Shown here piece after piece: positions 54,101-61,907 of a DNA stretch of 64,000 bases; the first letter of the stretch is position 1; the number at the start of each line of letters is the position of its first letter. The DNA is from Azophilus sp965200465 (GTDB lineage Bacteria; Pseudomonadota; Gammaproteobacteria; Pseudomonadales; Azotimanducaceae): contig OZ241358.1 of NCBI GenBank assembly GCA_965200465.1, forward strand, positions 1,798,001 to 1,862,000, read 5' to 3'. The position numbers and the translations under genes were made by a program. The notes below the pieces were generated by a model, which did no database searches, was not told where the DNA came from, and worked only from the letters and a program-made list of their open reading frames with translations.

Positions 54101-54233
54101 AGGACGCCTCGCGCCGCTCCTCGACGATGCGGTGGGTGGGCCGGCCATTGTCGAGCTCCCAATGCCGCTGCGGGCGCTCGTAGGGCGAATTGAGAATCGG
54201 CTGCTCGAAGAAGCTGGGCAAAGCTAGGGCCAA
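51114..54233 (-). CDS. type III restriction endonuclease subunit (Res, BPTD_3080-like)
   Basis: This protein of about 1039 residues is an SF2 helicase-nuclease. Walker A is LATGAGKTTVMAML (Lys181), DEAD-type box NDEGHH (Asp314), motif III DLSATPFF and motif VI CEQVVGRALRR. A C-terminal PD-(D/E)xK nuclease has Asp936 in YVPDFIVRV and Glu956-x-Lys958 in VVEVKGYR. The opening FFEQPILNSPYERPQRHWELD matches the BPTD_3080 subgroup of type III restriction enzymes. Start is TTG 54233, or TTG 54221; neither has a ribosome site. With Mod at 41.8-44.6 kb it should form the restriction complex. Confidence 0.93.
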   Translation of the reverse strand: MALALPSFFEQPILNSPYERPQRHWELDNGRPTHRIVEERREASFITPIPKPQRKRRDQRELALDEAAAEMDTAHQQYQHAHIINGVRREVAAWRQLPEHQWKVTPETARLLRHWRHHSFAGIRPFFCQVEAAETAIWLMEVAPKLGRGARGFLEHLQGANEQANPGLSRLALKLATGAGKTTVMAMLIAWQAVNAARRPNSPRFTRGFLVVTPGITIRDRLRVLLPNDPESYYAGRELVPTDMLPDLGRAKILITNFHAFMRRERVQLSKGTRRLLQGQGPGQELATLETEGQMLHRVCPELMGMKNLLVFNDEGHHCYAAKPEDASEEGALKGDERGEAQRNEEAARTWISGLQTLSSKLGVSRVIDLSATPFFLRGSGYAEGTLFPWTMTDFSLMDAIECGIVKLPRVPVADNVPSGEMPKFRELWAHIGKRMPGAGAKRSLDPLALPAELQTALEALYGHYEQTFAAWREAGVGVPPCFIVVCNNQATSKLLYDYISGFFVGSGEGEAGGDASRLEQGRLPLFRNFDEQGQPLSRPNTLLIDSERLESGEALDKKFRAMAADEIERFRRERVERTGDLASAQNISDQDLLREVMNTVGKEGALGGAIRCVVSVSMLTEGWDANTVTHVLGVRAFGTQLLCEQVVGRALRRQSYELNEDGLFGVEYADVLGIPFHFTAEPVVVKPRPVARPVHIKAVRPERDACEIHFPRVVGYRVELPAEQVSARFNEDSTLLLTPELVGPSITRNEGIVGEGVNLTLERLNAYRHNTIAYHLTKRLLETKWRAPGESPKLHLFAQLKAIVLHWLAAHLVCKGDTRPAQLLYLALADMACERIASAIVAQHVGEKPILATLDPFNPQGTSADVSFRTVKQTIWRTDARRCHVDGAVCDSDWEMELCRVLESHPNVLSYVANQGLGFTVPYRMGGEARTYVPDFIVRVDDGQGADDPLNLVVEVKGYRREDAKVKKQTMETYWVPAVNRLGDRGRWAFVELKDVYTMRGDLDAALAAAVTEALAPLLLAQAAGSGRFLDSGSAMVR

Positions 54234-54383
54234 TGCTTGGATGCCCCTATGGTAGCAGATGGCCGGCCGGCCTTAGGACATGGCCTGCATGGTCCCTGAT
54301 TCCCGGATAAGGGATTTGTCGCCAACGGGCGCCGGCGTTCCGCTTTGGGGGAAACTGCTAGAATCCGCATTTTGCCGTTCGCC

Positions 54384-55274
54384 ATGCCCAGCTTCACTCG
54401 AGCCAACCTGCGCCTGCACTATGAGCAATGGGGCGCCCGCGCCGACCCGCCCGTGCTGCTCATCCACGGCCTCTCCTGCCAGATCGTCCACTGGCCACCG
54501 CGTTTGATCGAACTGTTGGCCGCCGCCGGGCATAGGGTCATCGCCTTGGACAATCGAGACATCGGACTGTCCTCCACAGTCGATGCGCCGGCGCCCAAGG
54601 TGGCCGAAATCGCCGCCAACCCAGCCGACCTGTCCGCCCATCCGCCGGCCTACGGGCTAAGCGACATGGCGGCGGACGCCGTGGCCCTGTTGGACCACTT
54701 GGGGCAAGCCGGCGCCCATGTGGTTGGCCTGTCCATGGGCGGAATGATCGCCCAGGTGCTGGCCATTGAGCACCCGCAACGCTGCTTCAGCCTAACCTCC
54801 ATCATGTCCTCCACCGGCAACCCGGAGTTGCCGCCGCCAACGCCGGAAGCCTTCGCCGCCTTCATTGCCGACCTTCCCGAAGACCGGGCGCAGGCCATCG
54901 CCCAATACCAGCGGGGTTGGCGCATCCTAGGCGGCCCCCACTACGACTCGCTGGCCGCAGGGCTGGCCAGATTTTCCGAACAGGCGATGGACCGCGGCTT
55001 CACCAACGAAGGGTTCGCCCGCCAACTGCTGGCCGTCCGCCACGCATCGGACCGGCGCAAGGCCCTTGCCCAAGTTGCAGCGCCGGCCCTGGTCATCCAC
55101 GGCGCCGCCGACCCGCTGGTGCCGCTGGCCGCCGGCGAAGACACCGCCAAGGCCCTAGCCGTCGCCAAGCTCAAGGTGTTCGACAAGATGGGGCACGACC
55201 TGCCGGAGCCGTTGGTGCCGGAAATCGCCCGGGCCATCACCGACCACATAAAGCGGTCCTCCGTGCGCCGCTAG
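54384..55274 (+). CDS. alpha/beta hydrolase (esterase-like)
   Basis: This 296-residue hydrolase starts at ATG 54384; the frame opens at 54345 but the extra residues do not fit. LLIHGLSCQIVHW is the oxyanion region, ALDNRDIGLSS the Arg-Asp segment, VVGLSMGGMIAQ the nucleophile elbow (Ser), IHGAADPLVP the acid and KMGHDLPEPL the catalytic His. It resembles small esterases and non-haem haloperoxidase-like enzymes. It is the first plus-strand gene after the defence island. Confidence 0.88.
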   Translation: MPSFTRANLRLHYEQWGARADPPVLLIHGLSCQIVHWPPRLIELLAAAGHRVIALDNRDIGLSSTVDAPAPKVAEIAANPADLSAHPPAYGLSDMAADAVALLDHLGQAGAHVVGLSMGGMIAQVLAIEHPQRCFSLTSIMSSTGNPELPPPTPEAFAAFIADLPEDRAQAIAQYQRGWRILGGPHYDSLAAGLARFSEQAMDRGFTNEGFARQLLAVRHASDRRKALAQVAAPALVIHGAADPLVPLAAGEDTAKALAVAKLKVFDKMGHDLPEPLVPEIARAITDHIKRSSVRR

Positions 55275-55360
55275 CCGCAAGCGCAGGCCAGCCCCAAGAC
55301 AGGCGCATTTTTTGCCGTCCCCATTGGGTAGAATCAGCGCAAACAGCAGGCGGTTCGCTG

Positions 55361-56533
55361 GTGAATCCGCAATTTCTTGACAAGTTCATTCGCCAAGGCC
55401 AGCTTAGGGTGGAGGACCACGCCGGGCGGGTGTACTGCTTCGGCCAAGGCGAACCCAAGGCCGTTTGGCGGCTGCGCAAGGCGTCCGCCTTCAACGCCAT
55501 CCTGCGCAATCCTCCGCTCAACCTAGGCGAAACCTACATGGCCGGCGGCTGGGACGCCGGCGAGGGCGGCCTGTACGCATTGCTGACGGTGCTGCGCATC
55601 AACTTTGCAGGCGGCCTGCACCAGAACCGTTGGCTGAACCCCCTGAAAACGCTGCTCGGCTCGTGGAACAGCGTCGCCGCCAGCCGCCGCAACGCCAGCC
55701 GCCACTACGACTTGGACGAACCCCTGTTCCGCGCCTGCCTGGACGCGGACATGCACTACTCCTGCGCCTACTTCAAGAATGCGGACGACAGCCTGGAGGA
55801 AGCCCAGCAGGCCAAGTGCCGGCACATCGCCGCCAAGCTCCGTCTAAGGCCGGGCCAGCGGGTGCTCGACATCGGCAGCGGCTGGGGCAGCTTGGCCCTC
55901 CACTTGGCGGAGCTGCACGGCGTGTCCGTCACCGGGCTCACCCTTTCCGCCGAGCAACTGCGCGTCGCCAAGGAGCGGGCTCAACAGCGCGGCTTGGCGG
56001 ACAAAGTGGAGTTCCGCCTGCAGGACTACCGGCAGCATAAGGGCGCCTACGACCGCATCGTCTCCGTCGGCATGTTCGAGCATGTCGGCAAACGCAACTA
56101 CCAAGCCTTCTTCGACAAGCTGTGCAGCTGCTTGGACGCCGATGGCGTGGCGCTGCTGCACAGCATCGCCAGCAAGGCGCCGCCATCGCCGGTGAACCCC
56201 TGGATCCGGCGCCACATCTTTCCCGGCGGCTACATTCCATCCCTCTCCGACATCGCCCCCGCGGTGGAGCGGGCCGGGCTGACCACCACCGACGTCGAAG
56301 TGCTGCGCCGCCACTACGCCCTGACCCTGGAGGCTTGGAACCAGCGGTTTCAGGAGGTGCGCCCGAAGTTCGCGGCGAGCAAGGGCGAAGATTTCTGCCG
56401 CATGTGGGAGTTCTACTTGGTGGCCTGCCAAACGGCGTTCGAGGTGAGCGACCTAGTGGTGCTCCAATGGCAACTGGCCAAGCACAACCAAGCCGTGCCC
56501 ATGACCCGCAGCCATCTTTACGCGGACGCCTAA
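55361..56533 (+). CDS. cyclopropane-fatty-acyl-phospholipid synthase-like methyltransferase
   Basis: This 390-residue enzyme starts at GTG 55361. The N-terminal lipid-binding region has NPPLNLGETYMAGGWD. The SAM domain has motif I VLDIGSGWGSLALHLAE (Asp170), GLTLSAEQLRVAKERA and VSVGMFEHVG. The active-site region PWIRRHIFPGGYIPSL and the C-terminal MWEFYLVACQTAFEVSDLVVLQWQL match CFA synthases. These add a methylene or methyl group from SAM to unsaturated phospholipid acyl chains. Specificity (cyclopropane versus methyl branch) cannot be read. Confidence 0.9.
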   Translation: MNPQFLDKFIRQGQLRVEDHAGRVYCFGQGEPKAVWRLRKASAFNAILRNPPLNLGETYMAGGWDAGEGGLYALLTVLRINFAGGLHQNRWLNPLKTLLGSWNSVAASRRNASRHYDLDEPLFRACLDADMHYSCAYFKNADDSLEEAQQAKCRHIAAKLRLRPGQRVLDIGSGWGSLALHLAELHGVSVTGLTLSAEQLRVAKERAQQRGLADKVEFRLQDYRQHKGAYDRIVSVGMFEHVGKRNYQAFFDKLCSCLDADGVALLHSIASKAPPSPVNPWIRRHIFPGGYIPSLSDIAPAVERAGLTTTDVEVLRRHYALTLEAWNQRFQEVRPKFAASKGEDFCRMWEFYLVACQTAFEVSDLVVLQWQLAKHNQAVPMTRSHLYADA

Positions 56534-56721
56534 GCCCGGATGCCGCACCAAGCCGCCCAGCCCTTGGAGAAATGTCTTTCAACTTCAATCAGCCGCCGGT
56601 ATTTTCCGGCAAATCATCCGGAAGCAGGCCGCGCCCTCGCTGGTCTTTTGGCCGCCAGCGCAAGGCTGCCAGCCGGAAACATGGGAACACGCCAAGCAAT
56701 CAACCCAGGGAGGCCATGAAG

Positions 56722-57513
56722 ATGAACGAACGCGACCCATGCAAACTAGCGCGGCCTGGTGCGGCCGTTGCTTTGTTCGTCCTGTCCTGCCTTGGCGGCG
56801 GCATTGCGGCCAATGCCGCAAGCGGCGACGCCGCTTTTGGGCAAGCCGGGTTCTACGCCGGGGCTTTTCTGGGCGCCGGCCGAGCGAGCAACCGGATCGT
56901 CGATGTTGACGGCTTTTCGGATTGGGGCAATCCGGGTTGGACCGTCGATTACGACGACAGCGGGTTCGTTGGCGGCGCCCTGGTCGGCCGCAAGTTCCAA
57001 ACCAAGGCCGGGCGCCTCAGGCTGGAGCTTGACGGCACCCTTGGAGACCCGGCGGCCAAGACCAACACTCTGGACCCGGAAGGCTTGGACGAGACCGCCA
57101 GGTCCAAATTCCACTGGGCGGCGACGCTGCGGGCCGGCGGCGAATGGGCCGTTGGCCCGGCGACGGTTTTCGCCACCGGAGGGCCGGCCGCCGCCCGAAT
57201 TCGCAATTCGGTCACCGATCTCGACCGCAGCGGCCTGGACGATCCCTGGCATCTGGACCCGGACGACTCCTTTCGCCAAACCTCAACGAAAGTGGGCTGG
57301 GCGATAAGCGTCGGCGTGGAGGCCGCCCTTTCCCCGGCCTGGACATTGCGGTTGGAAGGCTCGCACCTAGACTTGGGGCGCAGCACCCACTACGTGAACC
57401 TCTCGGCGGGCGGCCGCTGCGGGCCGGGAAACCCGCGCAGGCCCTGCCCCTACAAGGTCAGGAACAAGCTGGGCATGCTGCGCCTGGGAGTCAGCCGCCG
57501 CTTCGGCGGCTAG
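56722..57513 (+). CDS. outer-membrane beta-barrel (opacity-type) protein
   Basis: This 263-residue protein probably starts at ATG 56722, since GGGAGG lies eight bases upstream; ATG 56716 is too close. A signal peptide ends near ANAASG. The mature part alternates polar and hydrophobic residues in strands (GFYAGAFLGAGRAS, FVGGALVGRKFQTKAGRLRLELDGTLG, HWAATLRAGGEWAVG, VGVEAALSPAWTLRLEGSHLDLG) and ends LRLGVSRRFGG, as in eight-stranded OmpA/opacity-like porins. A single Cys pair (Cys in GGRCGPG and RRPCPY) may form a loop disulfide. Confidence 0.8.
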   Translation: MNERDPCKLARPGAAVALFVLSCLGGGIAANAASGDAAFGQAGFYAGAFLGAGRASNRIVDVDGFSDWGNPGWTVDYDDSGFVGGALVGRKFQTKAGRLRLELDGTLGDPAAKTNTLDPEGLDETARSKFHWAATLRAGGEWAVGPATVFATGGPAAARIRNSVTDLDRSGLDDPWHLDPDDSFRQTSTKVGWAISVGVEAALSPAWTLRLEGSHLDLGRSTHYVNLSAGGRCGPGNPRRPCPYKVRNKLGMLRLGVSRRFGG

Positions 57514-57526
57514 AACGCCGGATGCC

Positions 57527-58440
57527 TCAGCCAGCCAAGCTGCCGAGGAACTCCAGCGTTCGCTCATAGGCGCCCTCCTCCACGCCCATGATGGCGGCGT
57601 TGAAGTGGGTGACGCCCATGTCCTCAAGGCGCTTGAGCTCCCCGCGCAGCAGGTTCTCGTCGCCCAGAATGGCGATGTCCTCCGGCCCGCCGGCGCCCTC
57701 GCGGTCCAGCATGGCGCGGTAACTGGGCAACTGGCCGTAGATCACCAAGCCCTTGCCGACCGCGGCCCGGGCCTCGTCCGGCTTGGCCGTAAGGGCGATC
57801 GGGTAGCCGCCCACCACCCTGGGCGCCGCCTTGCCGGCCGCCGAGGCGGCCGCGGCGAGCCTCGGCAGCACATGCCCCTGCATGGTCTTCGGCCCCACCA
57901 TCCAGGTGTTGGTGCCGTCCGCCAGCTCCCCGGCAACCCTGAGCATGGCCGGGCCCAGCGCAGCGACCACAACGGGCATCCCCTCCGAACCCGGAACGTC
58001 CATGGTCAAGCCATGCACGCGGTACTCCTCCCCCTCGTAGTTGAGCGTTTCGCCGCGCACAAGCGGCATCAGCACCTGCAGGTACTCGCGCATGTGCGCC
58101 GCCCGCCGCTGGTAGGAGAGGCCCAGCATGTCCTCTATGACCAGCTTGTGGGAAAGCCCTATCCCTAGGGTGAAGCGTCCCTCGCAGGCGGCTTGGGCGG
58201 TGAGGGCCTGCTGGCGATGGCGGATGGGTGGCGCGGATAGGTGGGCGTCACCGCGGTGCCCAAGCCGATGCGCTCCGTCTCCCGGCCGACCAACGCCATC
58301 AGGGTGATGGCGTCGAAGGAAAAGATGTTCGCCAGCCAGACGTCGTCCAGACCAACCCGCTCCGCCTGCTTGGCCACGGCGATGAGGCCGTCAAGGTCCC
58401 GGCGGACGCCGTCCGCCCCAAGCATGATTCCCATGCGCAT
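57527..58440 (-). CDS. LLM-class F420-dependent oxidoreductase (apparent frameshift)
   Basis: ATG 58440 has AAGGAG eight bases upstream. Residues 1-78 read RMGIMLGADG and GTAVTPTYPRHPSAIA, then the frame shifts. The remaining 225 residues (GRFTLGIGLSHKLVIEDMLGL through EFLGSLAG) lie in another frame to 57527. Adding one C in GCCAGC near 58210-58215 gives AIAQQALTAQAACEGRF, exactly the family sequence, and a 304-residue protein. The TIM-barrel fold and nearby F420 genes suggest an F420-dependent hydride-transfer enzyme. The single-base loss may be a mutation or a sequencing error. Confidence 0.82.
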
Positions 58441-58822
58441 TGCAGCCACTCCTTCGGCAGTTTCCATGCAAAGCCGCACCTTAAGCGAAAGGCGCACCAG
58501 GGTAAACAGCTCAAGGAACTTGCGCTGTGGGGGGAGGGGATCGCATCCCCACACCCCGCCTTCCAAGCATGGGCTAAGCCCAAAAGTCCCATCCATGGGC
58601 CATTTTTTGCGACATGAAAGACTTTTTCTCATTTGAGGATCGCATCGATGGATGGCGGGCCTATTGGAGGCGGCACGAAAAGGCGTCAGCAAGCGGATAT
58701 CGCCAAGGCGCGGGATCTTTGGAGCGAATATCGGCAACGCAAGAAAACGGAAAAGGAAGGGGGGCTGTTGCGAAGGCGATGACCCCGAGGACATCGGCTG
58801 CCGTCGCGGTCCCGCCGGTGCG
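58441..58822. other. 382-bp region between the oxidoreductase and the antitoxin gene
   Basis: It holds a short hairpin GGGGA-TCGCA-TCCCC near 58537-58551, an A/T-rich patch with six T at 58603-58608, and the small plus-strand frame listed separately. I see no other gene. Confidence 0.5.
58648..58782 (+). CDS. possible small basic protein (44 residues)
   Basis: A short frame from ATG 58648 encodes GTKRRQQADIAKARDLWSEY then a Lys/Arg/Glu tail. A GAGGA lies about ten bases upstream. The composition resembles a real helical, charged peptide more than the other two frames here. There is no homology I recognise. It may also be the remnant of a toxin or partner gene next to the orphan antitoxin. 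Confidence 0.25.
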   Translation: MDGGPIGGGTKRRQQADIAKARDLWSEYRQRKKTEKEGGLLRRR

Positions 58823-59140
58823 CTAGCGAATGGCATTCGCCTGCAGGCGAATGCCCTCATGCCTTTGGATGTGGCCGATGATCTCGAAGAGGTTGCGGGC
58901 CTGCGGGTTTCCGGCTGGGCTGAACATGCGCATCAGGCTCTTGGCCGGTTTGTTGGCGCAGACGCCAAGCTCCTTGAAGCCGATGGTTGCGTTGATGTAG
59001 TCACGCAGCACGGCCTTGCCCACCTCCACCTCGCCCGCCAGCATCGCGTCAACCGCCTCCTGCAGCAGCGCCTCCCTGAACTCCGGGTCGGTTCGAGCGC
59101 GCGCTTGCACCGTTTCCTTGAATTCCCGTGTGAGAGCCAT
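58823..59140 (-). CDS. HigA-like antitoxin / transcriptional regulator
   Basis: This 105-residue protein starts at ATG 59140 (MALTREFKETVQARA). It matches the family of small XRE-related antidote proteins: DPEFREALLQEAVDAMLAGEVEVGKAVLRDYINATIGF, then KPAKSLMRMFSPAGNPQARNLFEII. These usually pair with a RelE/HigB-type toxin; none lies on either side, so this copy appears orphaned. Its C-terminal codons fall on a perfect palindrome. Confidence 0.8.
   Translation of the reverse strand: MALTREFKETVQARARTDPEFREALLQEAVDAMLAGEVEVGKAVLRDYINATIGFKELGVCANKPAKSLMRMFSPAGNPQARNLFEIIGHIQRHEGIRLQANAIR
58832..58855. repeat. 24-bp perfect palindrome at the 3' end of the antitoxin gene
   Basis: Two 12-base halves (GGCATTCGCCTG and its complement) abut without spacer, able to form a hairpin in RNA from either strand. 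A further GCGAAT lies just outside. It ends nine bases before the antitoxin stop and could aid termination or be a mobile palindromic element. No T tract follows. Confidence 0.6.
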
Positions 59141-59418
59141 TCGCCTAGGCTTCCTTAACAATCAAGCCATTCACTTGCCGTTTCCAAACACTCCCAACAA
59201 TGGGCCAACCGCCGGCAGCCAATTGGCGCACGAACCAGCTTGCTGGAGGCGGATGGCAAAAGTAACTCAAGTGGAACCAGAGGGCAACCCTTAGGGCCAG
59301 CGCCCCGCGAACTCCCCAAGCGCCATCACCCACGATCCCCCGCCAGCTTGCCCGCTGGGGCAGTGGCGCAGGGGTGTGCTTTGCCATCATAATGGCCGCT
59401 TTTTCAGGAGGGCCTGAG

Positions 59419-60096
59419 GTGCAGGACAACCAAGGGGGCGGGGAAACCATCGCCATTCTCGGCGGCACTGGAGATCTGGGCACCGGCCTGGCCATGCGCT
59501 GGTCCAAGGCCGGCCACCGCATCATCATCGGCTCACGCACCCTGCCCAAGGCGGAGCGGGCGGTGGCGGACCTGCACGCCATCAGCCCAGACACTCCCGC
59601 CCTGCCCATGCACAACGCCGATGCGGCGGCGGCCGGGGACATCGTGGTGCTGACCGTTCCCGCCGCCCATCAGCTCGCCACTTTAGCCGGCGTCAAGGAG
59701 GCCTTGGCCGGCAAGATTCTCATCGACGTGACCGTGCCCTTGGCGCCGCCCAAGGTGGGCACGGTGCAACTGCCGCCGGAGGGCAGCGCCGGCAAGCGGG
59801 CGCAGGATTTGCTCGGCGAGCAGGTCATGGTGGTCTCGGCCTTTCAGAACGTCGCCGCCCACCTGCTTAAGGAGGACGTGCGCATCGAATGCGACGTGCT
59901 CGTCGCCGGCAACAAGAAGGCCGCTCGGGACAAGGTGATGCGGCTTGTGCAGGAGGCCGGCATGACCGGCTGGCACGCCGGCCCCATCGAGAACTCGGCG
60001 GCGGCGGAGGCGCTTACCTCCATTCTCATTCAGATCAACCGGCGGCACGACGTCTCGCACTCCGGCATCAAGATCGTCGGCCAGTCGGAGCATTGA
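59419..60096 (+). CDS. npdG: NADPH:F420 oxidoreductase
   Basis: This 225-residue protein starts at GTG 59419, with AGGAGG seven bases upstream. The N-terminal Rossmann motif IAILGGTGDLGTGLAMRW and GSRTLPKAERA bind NADP. AFQNVAAHLL and ENSAAAEALTSILIQINRRH match F420-dependent NADP reductases (Fno/NpdG). It transfers hydride between NADPH and F420. It opens the F420 gene cluster, 22 bp before cofE. Confidence 0.9.
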   Translation: MQDNQGGGETIAILGGTGDLGTGLAMRWSKAGHRIIIGSRTLPKAERAVADLHAISPDTPALPMHNADAAAAGDIVVLTVPAAHQLATLAGVKEALAGKILIDVTVPLAPPKVGTVQLPPEGSAGKRAQDLLGEQVMVVSAFQNVAAHLLKEDVRIECDVLVAGNKKAARDKVMRLVQEAGMTGWHAGPIENSAAAEALTSILIQINRRHDVSHSGIKIVGQSEH

Positions 60097-60118
60097 TGCA
60101 CGCTCTGCGCACGGCAAC

Positions 60119-60904
60119 ATGGCGCCGCCGCACAAACTAAGGGCGCCGGGCTTGCGCCTGCTGCCGGCGCCAAGCCTGCCGATGATTCAGCCGGGCGACG
60201 ACCTTGCCGGCCTGGCCGTTGCCGCGCTCGGCCAAGCGCAGATCAAACTGGCCGCCGGCGACGTGGTTTGCTTTGCCCAGAAGGTGGTGTCCAAGGCGGA
60301 AGGCCGGCAGGTCGCCTTGGCGGACGTCCGGCCGTCGGCGCAGGCGCGGCGCTTGGCGGCGCAAACGGACAAGGACGCGCGTTTGGCCCAGCTCATTCTG
60401 GACGAATCCACGGAGATCGTGCGGCAAAAGCCCGGCATCGTGATCGTGCGGCATCGGCTGGGCTTCGTCTGCGCCAACGCCGGCATCGACCAATCCAACA
60501 TCGATCACCAAGGCGGCGAGCAAGCGCTGCTGCTGCCGGAGAACCCGGACCGCTCCGCAGCGGCGCTGCGCGAGCGGCTGCAGGCCGCGGCCGGCGTGGC
60601 GCTCGCCGTGCTCATTACGGACAGCCACAACCGGCCTTGGCGCCTGGGCACCGTCGGCGTGGCCATCGGCGCCGCCGGCATCGAGGTGCTGGAGGACTTT
60701 CGAGGCGGCGTGGATCTGTTCGGGCGCGAACTGAAGGTCACTCTGATCAACCGGGTGGACGCCATAGCCGCCGCCGCCACCCTGCTGATGGGCGAAACCG
60801 CGGAGGGCGTTCCCCTGGTGGTCGCCAAGGGGCTGCCGCCGCAGCACAGCGCAGACAGCGCCAGCATGGCGGTGCGGCCCTTGGAGGAGGATCTGTTCCG
60901 CTAA
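60119..60904 (+). CDS. cofE: coenzyme F420-0:L-glutamate ligase
   Basis: This 261-residue single-domain CofE adds glutamates to F420-0 using GTP. Features include PMIQPGDDLAGL, DVVCFAQKVVSKAEGR, ESTEIVRQKPGIVIVRHRLGFVCANAGIDQSN and LITDSHNRPWRLGTVGVAIG. The nitroreductase-like domain of actinobacterial FbiB is absent, so the gene is of the stand-alone type. Its TAA overlaps the cofD ATG by one base. Confidence 0.94.
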   Translation: MAPPHKLRAPGLRLLPAPSLPMIQPGDDLAGLAVAALGQAQIKLAAGDVVCFAQKVVSKAEGRQVALADVRPSAQARRLAAQTDKDARLAQLILDESTEIVRQKPGIVIVRHRLGFVCANAGIDQSNIDHQGGEQALLLPENPDRSAAALRERLQAAAGVALAVLITDSHNRPWRLGTVGVAIGAAGIEVLEDFRGGVDLFGRELKVTLINRVDAIAAAATLLMGETAEGVPLVVAKGLPPQHSADSASMAVRPLEEDLFR

Positions 60905-61893
60905 TGGGCTATATTGCGCTAACCGGCGGCATCGGCGGCGCCAAGCTGGGCTTGGGGCTGGCCCGCATTCTGCAGCCCGAGGCGCTGAGCTTCCTGGTCA
61001 ACACCGGGGACGACTTCGAGCATCTCGGCCTGCATATCTCCCCGGATGCGGACACCCTGGCCTACACCTTGGCCGGCGCCAGCAACACCGCCCTCGGCTG
61101 GGGCCGCAAGGACGAGACTTGGCGCTTCATGGCGGCCCTTGCAGAGCTGGGCGGCGAGACTTGGTTTCGGCTCGGCGACGCGGACTTGGCGCTGCACCTC
61201 ACCCGCACCCAAATGCTGAAAAGCGGCAGAACCCTCACCGAAGCCATCCGCGCCCTCAGCGCCCGGCTGGGCGTGCGGCATCCCATCATCCCCATGAGCG
61301 ACGACCCGGTAAGGACCTTGGTGCATACGGCGGACGGCCCGCTGGCCTTCCAGCACTATTTCGTGCGCGACCGCTGCCGGCCGCAGGTGCTCGGCTTCGA
61401 GTTCGCCGGCGCCGACCGCGCCGCTCCAAGCTCCGCCCTGCCGGCCCTGCTGCCCAATTGCACGGGCGTCATCGTCTGCCCCTCCAATCCCTACGTCTCC
61501 ATCGACCCGATCTTGGCGGTGCATGGCTTGGCCTTGGCCTTAAGGGCCTGTGGAGCGCCCATCGTCGCCGTTTCCCCCATCGTCGGCGGCGCAGCCATCA
61601 AAGGCCCCACGGCGAAGATGATGGCCGAACTTGGCGTTCCAACGACCGCCGAGCAGGTGGCCGAGCACTACCAAGGCTTCATTGACGGCTTCATCCTCGA
61701 TGAGCAGGACGCGCATCTGCACGGCGCCTTGCAGGTGCCGACTCGGGTGGCGCCCTCCGTCATGGCCAGCTTGGCGGACCGGGAGCGCTTGGCCGCCACT
61801 GTGCTGCATTTCATTCAGGACTTGCGTGACAGCCCAAGGTTTGCGGGCTCACGACGAGTCGTCAAGGCGACGGACACGGACGCGGCCCAATAG
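60904..61893 (+). CDS. cofD: 2-phospho-L-lactate (or PEP) transferase CofD
   Basis: This 329-residue protein starts at ATG 60904, overlapping the cofE stop (TAATG). It has IALTGGIGGAKLGLGL, LVNTGDDFEHLGLHISPDADTLAYTLAG, RTQMLKSGRTLTEAI and VICPSNPYVSIDPILAV with SPIVGGAAIKGP, all CofD signatures. The enzyme joins the deazaflavin FO to the guanylyl-activated phospho-acid made by CofC, giving F420-0 or dehydro-F420-0. The acceptor chemistry (lactate, PEP or glycerate type) is not readable here. Confidence 0.95.
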   Translation: MGYIALTGGIGGAKLGLGLARILQPEALSFLVNTGDDFEHLGLHISPDADTLAYTLAGASNTALGWGRKDETWRFMAALAELGGETWFRLGDADLALHLTRTQMLKSGRTLTEAIRALSARLGVRHPIIPMSDDPVRTLVHTADGPLAFQHYFVRDRCRPQVLGFEFAGADRAAPSSALPALLPNCTGVIVCPSNPYVSIDPILAVHGLALALRACGAPIVAVSPIVGGAAIKGPTAKMMAELGVPTTAEQVAEHYQGFIDGFILDEQDAHLHGALQVPTRVAPSVMASLADRERLAATVLHFIQDLRDSPRFAGSRRVVKATDTDAAQ

Positions 61894-61907
61894 AGGCCGA
61901 ATGCGCC

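Noticed and set aside
56594..56610. Short GCCGG/CCGGC stem before the barrel gene as a terminator
   Set aside because: Five base pairs, no T tract, and lies between two plus-strand genes without clear role.
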